The position numbers were made by a program, and so were the translations under genes. Under the pieces are notes generated by a model that did no database searches, was not told where the DNA came from, and saw only the letters and a program-made list of their open reading frames with translations. This document shows, in pieces, positions 8,528 to 16,852 of a DNA stretch of 64,000 nt. Positions within the stretch are counted from its first letter, which is position 1; every line of letters starts with the position of its first letter. The stretch comes from Rhodospirillaceae bacterium (lineage in GTDB: Bacteria > Pseudomonadota > Alphaproteobacteria > Rhodospirillales > Rhodospirillaceae). The stretch lies in assembly GCA_028822445.1 (NCBI GenBank), contig JAPKDQ010000004.1, positions 1-64,000 of the forward strand, written 5' to 3'.

Positions 8528-9174
8528 CAAAAATAGCGGTTGTGTATTTTAGCCAGTATCGAGGTCATACCGAGGTTCTCGCGGATTACATACGTAAGGG
8601 TGCGGATAGCGTAGGGGGCGTCACTGTTGTTGTAGTGTCAGTAGAAGAGGTCGAAGACCATTGGAACGATCTTCATCAAGCAGATGCTATAGTGTTCGGC
8701 ACTCCGACCTACGTTGGAAGCATCGCTGCAAAGTTCAAGGAATTTATCGAGAAGCTCGCCGGCGAAGTCTGGCTAAAGCGCGTTTGGACTGGAAAGCTTG
8801 CGGGCGGTTTTACGTGCTCTGCTGGGCAGAGTGGGGACAAGTTAAACTGCTTGCAGCAGCTTGTCGTATTCGCGGCTCAGATGGGTATGATTTGGGTGTC
8901 GGTCCCTGTTCTAGGCGGGAAGTATTCAAGCAAGGGCGGCGATAATGATATTAATCGTCTAGGCGGCTACATCGGGGTTATGGCTCAGGCCAATATTGAC
9001 GAGGGGCCCGATACTGCGCCACCTCAGTCAGACCGTGCGACTGCTGAAATCTATGGTGCGCATATCGCAAAGACCGCACGAGAACTCTGTGAAGGTCGCA
9101 AGGTATTGCAGTCAGGCACCCAAGCTACATTTGAGGGACGGCCCAAAAATTTAACTGAAACATTTGGTGGATAA
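8524..9174 (+). CDS. WrbA-like flavodoxin / NAD(P)H:quinone oxidoreductase family
   Basis: 216 residues starting MTKIAVVYFSQYRGHTEVLA. The ATG at 8524 overlaps the previous stop; upstream in-frame Met codons lie inside the methyltransferase. The N-terminal FMN-phosphate loop (YFSQYRGHTE, residues 8-17) and the second flavin loop (FGTPTYVG) are present, as are the GGFTCSAGQSG and LGGKYSSKGGDNDINR regions seen in WrbA-type proteins. It probably binds FMN and carries out two-electron reduction of quinones. Its coupling to a methyltransferase could point to a shared quinone-like substrate (inference). A strong terminator follows immediately. Confidence 0.87.
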   Translation: MTKIAVVYFSQYRGHTEVLADYIRKGADSVGGVTVVVVSVEEVEDHWNDLHQADAIVFGTPTYVGSIAAKFKEFIEKLAGEVWLKRVWTGKLAGGFTCSAGQSGDKLNCLQQLVVFAAQMGMIWVSVPVLGGKYSSKGGDNDINRLGGYIGVMAQANIDEGPDTAPPQSDRATAEIYGAHIAKTARELCEGRKVLQSGTQATFEGRPKNLTETFGG

Positions 9175-9207
9175 AAAAGCCCTCAGTTTATACACCAAGG
9201 GCTTTTT
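9174..9207. terminator. Bidirectional intrinsic terminator
   Basis: AAAAAGCCCT (9174-9183) pairs with AGGGCTTTTT (9198-9207 with one extra A) around a loop of about 14 bases. It lies exactly at the stop codon of the flavodoxin gene and ends 22 bases before the stop of the convergent DUF1838 gene. The A and T runs on both sides let it serve transcripts from both directions. Confidence 0.9.
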
Positions 9208-9229
9208 CATAATATTCTGTGTTAGCGAA

Positions 9230-10135
9230 CTAGAACGGAAATTCGCGTTTCAGTGGCTCTGGGCCTCCGCGCTCTTCCATGAGTTTCTTAAAGAACGTCC
9301 AGCTGGTTTCGTTCTCTCGATCATCATCAAGAGGCGGCGGGGCCGTGTATTTAGGGTAATTTTCTGCAATTTCTTTCTTTAATGTCTCGGGCATATCGTC
9401 CCAGCTTTTCAACTTTAGCCCAGCCGTATGCATATAGATAATGCCGTCACGGCCGGCCATTTCCATCCACGGTAGCCAGTCAGAGTGACGGACCCAGCCA
9501 ATTTGTACGTTGGGCTTGGCTACGTTTTCATCCATCAAACTTTCGATGTCTCCCATGAAATTGAACATCTCAGTGGCTCTGTATTGGCCCCCAATGTATT
9601 TCTGGTAGTCGCCGGAAAGAATATTTGTGTAATACAGCGGTATTGCTGAGGTCATCCACCAGCGACCATTCATCATTTCAGCAGGAAATTTCATTGGCTT
9701 GCCGTCACGTGCCATCCCGAACGAAGGTCCAGAATTCACCGGGTCATTATCGATGTGGATGACTTCAACATCTTCGCCTGTGTAGGGGTTTTTCCACGTT
9801 TTCATTGCTGCGCCCGTAAGTTTGTCTTTGTAGAGCAAGATTTCACGGGTTTTCAGGGTATACCCGTAGTTGCCGTCCTTATCGCGCACGGTCTCACAGT
9901 GACGAATATTCATGCCCTCGACGTCGAAGAGGTACTTGTCAGACATGCCCATGCGGCGACCGAATGCCCGGCCCTTCCACCAATACGTAGCGGCTTCGCC
10001 GTCATTCAATGAGCACTGAATTTTACGCATGACCTTAGCAACGCCCTCAGCGGTGTCTAAGTCATGCTGCCCAGCACTTGCTAGGGCGGGCAGAATTAAC
10101 GCGAGCGCTGCTGCCATGAGTCCTTGTTTTAACAT
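9230..10135 (-). CDS. DUF1838 family protein, secreted
   Basis: 301 residues with a Sec-type signal peptide (about 1-21, ending LASAG). The mature part has the DUF1838 features: a conserved KIQCSLNDGEAATYWWKGRAFG start, a YKDKLTGA..KTWKNPYTGE segment resembling other family members, and a late WLPWMEMAGRDG motif. Family function is unknown; members are often multi-copy in bacteria that degrade complex organics. A second, more diverged member lies at 48680-49594 and uses a Tat signal instead. Both share an SW/DW-x-PWMxM motif. Confidence 0.82.
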   Translation of the reverse strand: MLKQGLMAAALALILPALASAGQHDLDTAEGVAKVMRKIQCSLNDGEAATYWWKGRAFGRRMGMSDKYLFDVEGMNIRHCETVRDKDGNYGYTLKTREILLYKDKLTGAAMKTWKNPYTGEDVEVIHIDNDPVNSGPSFGMARDGKPMKFPAEMMNGRWWMTSAIPLYYTNILSGDYQKYIGGQYRATEMFNFMGDIESLMDENVAKPNVQIGWVRHSDWLPWMEMAGRDGIIYMHTAGLKLKSWDDMPETLKKEIAENYPKYTAPPPLDDDRENETSWTFFKKLMEERGGPEPLKREFPF

Positions 10136-10215
10136 TCGTTACTCCCGGGGTTTCTGGGCTTTCAGTATATTGGCCCCATGCAGAACTATAATCTAAGCAA
10201 GTGTCCTGGGTTAGG

Positions 10216-11223
10216 TCAGGTTTCCAATTTTACGACTACTTTTCCAAGATTTTTTCCACTGAGCAAGTGTTTAACGGCCGCTGGGACGTCTTCCAGGCCC
10301 GTAAATTCGGCGGGATCAATGAATACCTCGATTTCGTCCCGCTGGTACATGCCGATAAGGCGCCGTGCAGCATCTGGGTGGTATTCTTCGAAATGTGGAT
10401 TAATGAAGGCTCTGACAGAGGCAGAGCGGAAATAGAGCTTCTGATAGATGCGAGGACTTGTAACCTGTTCCCAGGGTTTGCCGACCTCAGAGGTGTAGCC
10501 AGATATGACCAGGCGACCTTTAACCGCGAGATTATCCACAAAAGCATCGAAAATAGCGCCACCGACCGAGTCATAGGCGATGTCTATGCCATTGGGATAT
10601 TCCTGTTTCAGAACGTCGCCGACCGCCTCGGTGCGGTAATTAATAACCCGGTCGCAGCCTATGCTGCGAAGGCGCTCTGCTTTATCGTCGGAACCACAAA
10701 TACCAATGACGTGGTTACCAGCTTTCTTGGCGACTTGTACAATGATGTGACCCAAGCCTCCAGCTGCTGCTGAGATTGCAATGGTCTCTCCCGTTGTCAT
10801 TTGGCCGACTTGCTCAATACCTACCATGCCTGAAATTCCCGTTGGCATAAGGCATGCAATTTCTGGTGAGGCCTCGGGCACCTTGTACAGACGAGATGTT
10901 TCAGCGACTTGGTAATCGCGGTAGCCAGCGCCAACTTTCCACGTGGCGATAGAGTCACCTACTGCGAAATCATCTACGTTCGGTCCAAGCTTCTCAATAC
11001 GGCCAACCACCTCAATGCCGAGGTCAGTCGGTGGCGTGTAGCTAATATAACTTACGGCATCGCGCACCATGTTGAGGTCATACACACCGTTAACGCCAGC
11101 ATAGACGTTCCGAACCAGGACTTCGCCAGGGCCAGGTTCTCCAATTTCTGCATCTACGATTTTGGTGCAGGCTGCGAAGTCCTCACCATACTGCGTCATT
11201 ATGAGCTTTCGAGACTGCATCAT
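10216..11223 (-). CDS. Zinc-independent MDR oxidoreductase (prostaglandin reductase 3 / quinone reductase-like)
   Basis: 335 residues. The N-terminal GroES-like domain (MQYGEDFAACTKIVDA...GPGEVLVRN..AGVN) lacks the catalytic zinc cysteines of alcohol dehydrogenases. A cofactor domain follows, with the loop SAAAGGLGHIIVQVAKKAG (about 152-170) suited to NADPH. It ends with KHLLSGKNLGKVVVKLE, typical of quinone reductase / PTGR3 (ZADH2) proteins. These reduce alpha,beta-unsaturated ketones or quinones. Its start overlaps the MFS gene stop by 4 bases (ATGA), so exporter and reductase are co-translated. Confidence 0.86.
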   Translation of the reverse strand: MMQSRKLIMTQYGEDFAACTKIVDAEIGEPGPGEVLVRNVYAGVNGVYDLNMVRDAVSYISYTPPTDLGIEVVGRIEKLGPNVDDFAVGDSIATWKVGAGYRDYQVAETSRLYKVPEASPEIACLMPTGISGMVGIEQVGQMTTGETIAISAAAGGLGHIIVQVAKKAGNHVIGICGSDDKAERLRSIGCDRVINYRTEAVGDVLKQEYPNGIDIAYDSVGGAIFDAFVDNLAVKGRLVISGYTSEVGKPWEQVTSPRIYQKLYFRSASVRAFINPHFEEYHPDAARRLIGMYQRDEIEVFIDPAEFTGLEDVPAAVKHLLSGKNLGKVVVKLET

Positions 11224-12530
11224 GCGTCCTCTGTTTCGTTGCTTGAGATTTTAAACTGGACCGTGGCAAACGTGCCGATAGCCATTGTAGCGGCTGCAAT
11301 ATCGAACGCCACTGCCATGCTCGTGAAATTTGCTATGACGCCCCAAAGAATACCGCCACCTGCCATGCCTGCCGTAAAGCTCATCATGGTCATGGAGAGC
11401 CCGCGTCCGCGCACCCAAGACGGCAGCACCATTTGCGCCGCGACTTGAAATGACAGCATGCAAATCATCCAGGCGCCGCCGTAAAAAAATAGTACAACTG
11501 CAAAGAGAAGCTGATCGCGAACGACGCTGACCCCATAAAGAGTGACGGCGAGAATCAAGCTGGCAAAGAAAACAATACTATCCCGCGAGAAGCGAGAGTT
11601 TAGGGCTGGAGCGATAAAGAGTGCTGTGACGACCGCGCCGACACCGATCGTACCCATTAACGTGCCGAAGCCCTCCGGTCCGGCACCCAATTCTTCGCGG
11701 GCTAGGAGGGGTAAGAGAGCCATTAATGCGCTAGCACAAAAGAAATGCGCGGATCCGCGGACGAGGACGGATTGAAACCGTTTGGCGCGGCGAACGTAGA
11801 TAATGCCCGCCGTCATATTGGACCATAGGCTCTGCTTTTGTGCGGGCCTTAACGGGGGGCCTTCCCATTTATAAACTACCCACATGAATATTAGATAACT
11901 CACCGCGTTCACGACAAATGCAGGTGCAACGCCTGCCCAGCCGATCAACAGCCCAGCAAGAGCAGGCCCGATAAGCCGTGAAATATTCATGGACAGGGAG
12001 TTAAGGGTGACTGCATTTACAACTTCTGATCTGGGCACAATATCTTGAAGCGTCGCAGACATGGCAGGTATCTGGCACGCTCCGCCAATGCCAAGCAGAA
12101 AAGTAAACACGATAAGTAATGTGGGAGTGACCATGCCGAGTTGAGTCAAAGCGGCCAAGGTTAAGGTGACGGCAACCATCCACCACAGAACGAAAATCAT
12201 ATATCGGCGTCTGTCTATCATGTCGGCCAGCGAGCCAGCGATTAAAGCGAGAAAGAGTGTGGGAATCATCTGGGCGGCTTGCACCAAAGCGATGAGAAAT
12301 GGGGAATCTGAGAGATCCGTCATGAGCCAAGCGGATCCAATACCCTGCATCCAGGTACCGATTAGGGAAAAAAGGCCAGCTATCCAGAAAGAACGAAATG
12401 TCGCTAGTCGCAGTGTACCCCAGACCGCAAAAATAGACTGGCGTTGGCCTTGGTATTTCACACCGCTTGTAGCGGTATCTGGCAGACCTTTTGCGTCGTT
12501 CTGGCATTCTTTGGCGTTATTATGAGGCAT
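11220..12530 (-). CDS. MFS exporter (EntS-like, MFS_3 family)
   Basis: 436 residues with about 12 transmembrane helices. The N-terminus SFWIAGLFSLIGTWMQGIGSAW and the loop between helices 2 and 3 (GSLADMIDRRR) are characteristic of the MFS_3 group (PF05977), which includes the enterobactin exporter EntS and many uncharacterised efflux proteins. A long polar N-terminal tail (about 30 residues) precedes the first helix. It is the first gene of a two-gene operon with the quinone-reductase-like enzyme, which may modify or detoxify the exported compound (inference). The substrate is unknown. Confidence 0.87.
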   Translation of the reverse strand: MPHNNAKECQNDAKGLPDTATSGVKYQGQRQSIFAVWGTLRLATFRSFWIAGLFSLIGTWMQGIGSAWLMTDLSDSPFLIALVQAAQMIPTLFLALIAGSLADMIDRRRYMIFVLWWMVAVTLTLAALTQLGMVTPTLLIVFTFLLGIGGACQIPAMSATLQDIVPRSEVVNAVTLNSLSMNISRLIGPALAGLLIGWAGVAPAFVVNAVSYLIFMWVVYKWEGPPLRPAQKQSLWSNMTAGIIYVRRAKRFQSVLVRGSAHFFCASALMALLPLLAREELGAGPEGFGTLMGTIGVGAVVTALFIAPALNSRFSRDSIVFFASLILAVTLYGVSVVRDQLLFAVVLFFYGGAWMICMLSFQVAAQMVLPSWVRGRGLSMTMMSFTAGMAGGGILWGVIANFTSMAVAFDIAAATMAIGTFATVQFKISSNETEDA

Positions 12531-12659
12531 ATCTTGCTCTTAGTCGTCAGTGGCTGAACCTGTCAATGTAACGACTCCGTGTGATCGCCAGATGACAGGA
12601 ACAAGAGCAAATACTATGGTGTTTGACACTCAAAAATTCGTTGTAAGGAATCTAGGCCT

Positions 12660-13298
12660 ATGAAACTCGTCTTTACTCCAAATCCAGAATACATCCATAA
12701 GGTCCTCGTGGTTGCGTACGAGGGGGGCATTGTTGATCGCCTGGAATTCCAGAGAACCCGGCCGTTTGACGGGGAAACGATTTGGGATTTCCATCCCATG
12801 GGTAAGGTTCCAGCTTTATCGCTGGATAACGGGGACCCTCTTTATGGTGGTTTGGTGATTTGTGAGTATCTCGATTCGTTATCAACAACCGGAAAGCATA
12901 TGTACCCCACAGGAGACGCTCGTTGGCCGGCCCTGCGTCAAGTGACTTTGGGTGATGGCATGTTTGATGCCACGACCCTGCTGCGGGTTGAGGGGTGGCG
13001 AGATAAGAAAGACTGGAACCTGGACTACATGCTTCGCGAGCGTCGGAAGATGATTGGATGTCTAGATCGGATGGAAACGGAAACGCCTCAGTTTAAAGAA
13101 GTTGACTTCCACATAGGCCATATCTGCATGGCTGGAGGGCTGAGCTACTTGGATTTGAGAAACCCAATCCAAGAGTACGCCATCGTAGATGGCGATGATG
13201 CGTTTGATTGGCGGGAAGGACGTCCAAACCTCTCTTCGTGGTATGACGAGATAATAAAACGCCCCTCGCTTGAGTGGCGTTTTATTATGGACGAATAG
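12660..13298 (+). CDS. Glutathione S-transferase family protein
   Basis: 212 residues. The N-terminal thioredoxin-like domain (about 1-80) begins KLVFTPNPEYIHKVLV and includes MGKVPAL with the cis-proline and CEYLDSL at the end. The C-terminal all-helical domain follows. The usual active-site Ser is not obvious in TPNPEY, so catalysis may differ. The last 16 codons are embedded in a 13-bp perfect hairpin (13251-13288), which constrains the C-terminal sequence. It lies alone between the divergent MFS operon and the convergent SapC gene. The substrate is unknown. Confidence 0.85.
   Translation: MKLVFTPNPEYIHKVLVVAYEGGIVDRLEFQRTRPFDGETIWDFHPMGKVPALSLDNGDPLYGGLVICEYLDSLSTTGKHMYPTGDARWPALRQVTLGDGMFDATTLLRVEGWRDKKDWNLDYMLRERRKMIGCLDRMETETPQFKEVDFHIGHICMAGGLSYLDLRNPIQEYAIVDGDDAFDWREGRPNLSSWYDEIIKRPSLEWRFIMDE
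13251..13288. terminator. 13-bp perfect hairpin inside the 3' end of the GST gene
   Basis: ATAATAAAACGCC (13251-13263) pairs perfectly with GGCGTTTTATTAT (13276-13288). The 12-base loop itself can form ctc/gag pairs. A-rich and T-rich arms give it intrinsic-terminator properties in both directions. It ends 8 bases before the GST stop codon is reached, so termination on the + strand would occur at or before the end of the coding sequence. It can also stop the leftward SapC transcript. Confidence 0.75.
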
Positions 13299-13355
13299 AT
13301 TAGTTTATTTGACGAGGAACATGGGGCTGTTAAGCCACCATGTGGTGAAGACCGT

Positions 13356-14141
13356 TTAAGCGTCAGCAGAGTTCTGTGCTTCTGGAAGGCGCCCCATAAT
13401 AAGTTCCCAGTTGTTTAATGATGCAACATGGAAATACATGGCCGCGAGCCATCCCTTTTTCCGCCACTCTAAGAATGTTTTATCGGGAATTTCGCGCAGT
13501 TTTTGCTCGTTAATTGAAGCGAAAGCGCCAACGTCTATTTTCTTGCCATCAGGCAGGTCGATGGCCAGGGAGCGCTCTTCAACGAGATCTGAGTCTCTTA
13601 GCATCTCAGAAAATTCTGCGGTCGCCCCATACGCCCCATGAAACTGTTGACATATTTCAAGGGCATCCGTGACTACCTGCGTTTCTTTTTCACCCTCGAA
13701 GAGTGCGCTTGCGTTGGAATGAGCCGAGTTTGACTCGTGATCAATACCCAGTTGCAATCTTTCGTCTTCTGGTTTGCCTAAGAGAATAAAGGGATACCGC
13801 CTTACGTAAGCCGGAACATAACAGAAGCGCTCCCAATTGCCTTCATCGTCGACGAATACGTTCTGGTCATTTCTTAATCCCAAGGCAACCGTTGGCACCA
13901 TCTCTTTACCTACGAAAACGATGGGGTAGTGACGGGCAGCAAGTACGAATTCTGGAAGGGTAATGGGAACTGCGTTGGTTTTTTGCGTGAACGTGAAATC
14001 ATTGGCAGGCCGCATTTTGAAGTCACCGTGGCTTTCTGCCGTGACGGGGCGGGGCTCGTGATAAAACAGCGGCGGTTGCATGCGCTCTTCATCGTTTTGA
14101 TTGGTGTCCGCAGCGTGCGTTTCATTTGATTGATCAGTCAA
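13356..14141 (-). CDS. SapC family protein
   Basis: About 261 residues if translation starts at TTG 14141, which has AAGGAAGG 8 bases upstream; the frame is also open to 14162. After an acidic, Gln/Asn-rich N-terminus, the SapC domain (PF07277) runs from about residue 50 to the end: ALRLRNDQN-type strand, FCYVPAYVRRYPFIL, LFEGEKETQ, SALAIDLPDGKKI-like and an EWRKKGWLAA..HVASLNNW ending. SapC was first described as part of a paracrystalline surface layer locus in Campylobacter, yet the domain is widespread in proteobacteria without S-layers and its function there is unknown. The gene stands alone. Confidence 0.85.
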   Translation of the reverse strand: MTDQSNETHAADTNQNDEERMQPPLFYHEPRPVTAESHGDFKMRPANDFTFTQKTNAVPITLPEFVLAARHYPIVFVGKEMVPTVALGLRNDQNVFVDDEGNWERFCYVPAYVRRYPFILLGKPEDERLQLGIDHESNSAHSNASALFEGEKETQVVTDALEICQQFHGAYGATAEFSEMLRDSDLVEERSLAIDLPDGKKIDVGAFASINEQKLREIPDKTFLEWRKKGWLAAMYFHVASLNNWELIMGRLPEAQNSADA

Positions 14142-14339
14142 TGTTCTATCCTTCCTTGCCAAGGCTTAATGCCAGGGCTATTTCATTATTTGAGCGCAAA
14201 ATAAAGGCTTCTGCGGCTGGGTCAACGGGTGGATGTCTCTGGTAGTGGCCAGGGAAGTCAAAGGGTAAAGGTGTATGGAGGTTCGTTGTCTGTGTAGGAT
14301 CAGACATCTAGAGGCGATCCGTTGAAGTGAGGTGTTGCA

Positions 14340-15071
14340 ATGTTATCGGGCAAATCGGTTCTTGTTACGAATGTCTGCCACTTTGTGGGAGTATCAGCGG
14401 CTCAAGTCCTTCGGGCATACGGGGCCTCCGTTCGGTGTCATGATGCAAGTTTCAGAGATAAAGAAAAAGCCTCCGCCTTTGAGGCAAAGAATCCAGGACT
14501 TGCAGCGCTATCTGCTCCATCGACAACTGAAGCTGTGGATATGGCCGTGTCTGACCTAGGCTCTCTGGATATTGCAGTTATTAACGACTTTTTCCCGGCC
14601 GTGCGTGCTCCAATGGGTGAGGCGACGACAGAAGAATTTCGCAAAGGCTTAGAGGCATTGATGGTCGTTCCGTTCGAAACGGCTTCTGCGGCAGCTCGTC
14701 ATATGAGACCAAATAAGTGCGGAAAAATGATTTTTGTAACCTCTGCAGCCCCATTTCATGGCTTGCCAAATTACAGCATGTATGCGGCTGGCCGGGGGGG
14801 GGCAAATGCCATGGCTCTGTCGATTGCCAAGGAGTTGGCTCGCGATAATATTCAGGTTAACGCTGTTGCCCCAAACTATGTCGAGAATGAAAGCTATTTC
14901 CCGCAAGAGCTGCTGGCCGACGAAAAGGCCCTCGCTAAGATGATCAGTAAAGTACCCCTCGGGAGGTTAGGGAAGCCCGAAGAAGTATCAGAGATGATCG
15001 CGTTTCTTGCTTCTGACAAGGCAGATTTTATTACAGGACAGATTATCCCGGTCGCTGGCGGCTGGGCTTAG
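14340..15071 (+). CDS. Halohydrin dehalogenase-like protein (SDR fold)
   Basis: 243 residues in the short-chain dehydrogenase fold, but without the NAD(P)-binding glycine motif. Instead the N-terminus reads TNVCHFVG: the halohydrin dehalogenase fingerprint T-x4-F-x-G (T10, F15, G17), where the cofactor loop is replaced by a halide-binding site. The catalytic set is S135, Y148 and R152 in exact S-x12-Y-x3-R spacing, with Arg where SDR reductases have Lys. CHDASF, NDFFPA and TSAAPF also resemble known HheC-type enzymes. Such enzymes release halide from vicinal haloalcohols to form epoxides and can open epoxides with cyanide or azide. GAGGTG precedes the ATG at 7 bases. It stands alone. Activity is inferred from motifs. 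Confidence 0.85.
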   Translation: MLSGKSVLVTNVCHFVGVSAAQVLRAYGASVRCHDASFRDKEKASAFEAKNPGLAALSAPSTTEAVDMAVSDLGSLDIAVINDFFPAVRAPMGEATTEEFRKGLEALMVVPFETASAAARHMRPNKCGKMIFVTSAAPFHGLPNYSMYAAGRGGANAMALSIAKELARDNIQVNAVAPNYVENESYFPQELLADEKALAKMISKVPLGRLGKPEEVSEMIAFLASDKADFITGQIIPVAGGWA

Positions 15072-15250
15072 TGAAGTCGTGTAACGCTACTTTGGAACAA
15101 GCTTTTCGGTCAGCGCATGCTATAGGTCATGCTCTAGGTGTACCGTCAAAACCCTACCAATTTTCTATGCTAGCCAAGCCTTGCGCGTCAATGCACGAGC
15201 GTTAAGGTTTCGCCAATCCAGATTGTTAGCCTGAAAGGATCAATTAAATC

Positions 15251-16849
15251 ATGACAGGTTCTGATCTTCTTAGGCCGTTGTCTTTTTTGGTCCTATCGAT
15301 TGCAACCCTTCTTACTAGCGTGCCCGCGCAGGCGGAGATGGTGTTTCACCGTGGGAACATTGGTGAGCCTGATTCGCTAGACCCGCATCTGACTACCAGC
15401 CAGGGCGCCGCAGCCATTATTTTTGATATGTTTATTGGCCTAACGACGGTTGATTCCAAGGTGAACGTCATTCCAGGGGCTGCGGAAAGCTGGACGGTTT
15501 CTGAAAATGGTAAAAAGTATGTTTTTACTTTGCGCGAGGGCATGCAGTGGTCTGATGGAACGCCCGTAACAGCGGGTGATTTTGAGTACGCCTTCAAGCG
15601 GATGCTAGATCCTGCTACCGCATCGCGCATCGCGCCCATGTTCTATATGATCGAGAATGCTAGATCCGTAAATGGTGGGCAGATGTCGGTGGATAACCTG
15701 GCGGTGATGGCTATTGATGACCGTACCTTAGAAATTAAGCTCAATGCACCGACACCGTTCTTTCTCGAGCTTATTGTTCACCGTTGTTTCCCTGTGCCAC
15801 GCTGGGCCATCGAGAAGCATGGCAGGGAATGGACCCGGGCTGAAAATATTGTCGTTAACGGTGCATTCAAATTAGAGGAATGGGTGCCGCAAACGTCCGT
15901 TAAGGTTGTTCGCAACCCTAAGTTTTTCGACGCGGATAGTGTCGCGCTTGATGCGGTTGTCTACTACACGACGGAAGACCTCTCGGCAGCGTTTAACCGT
16001 TATCGCGCTGGCGACCTTGATATGATTATTTCTTTCCCGCCGTCTCAGCTTGACTGGATAAAAGAGAACTTGGACGGTGACTTGCGTATGACGCAGAACT
16101 TGGGTCTTGAATACATCACTTTCAATACGGAGAAGGCTCCGTTTGATGACCCACGGGTTCGTTTAGCGCTCAGCATGGCATTGGATCGGGAAACGCTTAC
16201 AAACAGGGTTATGCGTGGCGGTGAGGTAGCGGCTTATAGCCTTATTCCGTTGGGTTCGCGAGCGGGGTATGCACCCGCCTTTGCAGACTATCGTAACCAG
16301 TCGCAAGCCGAACGTAATTCACGGGCGAAAGCACTTCTAGCTGAGGCTGGGTATGGGCCTGATAATCCTCTGTCGTTTAGTTTTAGATACAACACGCAGG
16401 AGGTTTTGCGGCGTGTTGCAGCAGCAGCAGCAGCCATGTGGCAGCGTGGATTAGATGTAAACGTTAGCTTGCTAAACAGCGACCTAAACGCTTTGAACGC
16501 TGACCTTCGGAATGGGGACTATGAGGTGGCGCGATACCAATGGTTTGGTGAGCATCGCGACCCGTCGACGTTTCTGTACCTTCTTGAGTCTGAGGCTGTT
16601 GGCGATAATCACTCGAAATACAATAACCCTGAGTACGACGCGTTCATGCAGCAGGCCTATGCCTCTGCAGATGTGGAACAACGGAAGCGCTTGATGGCGA
16701 AAGCGGAACGTATTGCTATGGACGCGGCACCAATTGTGCCATTGAATTTTTACGTTGGCAAAAGGCTTGTAAAACCGTTCGTGAAAGGACTGGATGATAA
16801 TGTCCGGGGCATTAACCTTAGTCGATACGTTTCTATAGACCGGCCCTGA
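15251..16849 (+). CDS. Oligopeptide-type ABC substrate-binding protein (SBP family 5), orphan
   Basis: 532 residues with a Sec signal peptide (about 1-29, SVPAQAEM). The family 5 periplasmic-binding fold is clear: GEPDSLDPHLTTSQGA near the mature N-terminus, LREGMQWSDGTPVTAGDFEYAFKR, and DDPRVRLALSMALDRE in the middle. The ending LNFYVGKRLVKP and Y..SIDRP resembles OppA/MppA. It would deliver oligopeptides or similar ligands to an ABC permease, but no permease or ATPase genes lie nearby. AAAGGATC precedes the ATG. It is convergent with yaaA, with only 3 bases between the stop codons. Confidence 0.9.
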   Translation: MTGSDLLRPLSFLVLSIATLLTSVPAQAEMVFHRGNIGEPDSLDPHLTTSQGAAAIIFDMFIGLTTVDSKVNVIPGAAESWTVSENGKKYVFTLREGMQWSDGTPVTAGDFEYAFKRMLDPATASRIAPMFYMIENARSVNGGQMSVDNLAVMAIDDRTLEIKLNAPTPFFLELIVHRCFPVPRWAIEKHGREWTRAENIVVNGAFKLEEWVPQTSVKVVRNPKFFDADSVALDAVVYYTTEDLSAAFNRYRAGDLDMIISFPPSQLDWIKENLDGDLRMTQNLGLEYITFNTEKAPFDDPRVRLALSMALDRETLTNRVMRGGEVAAYSLIPLGSRAGYAPAFADYRNQSQAERNSRAKALLAEAGYGPDNPLSFSFRYNTQEVLRRVAAAAAAMWQRGLDVNVSLLNSDLNALNADLRNGDYEVARYQWFGEHRDPSTFLYLLESEAVGDNHSKYNNPEYDAFMQQAYASADVEQRKRLMAKAERIAMDAAPIVPLNFYVGKRLVKPFVKGLDDNVRGINLSRYVSIDRP

Positions 16850-16852
16850 AGC

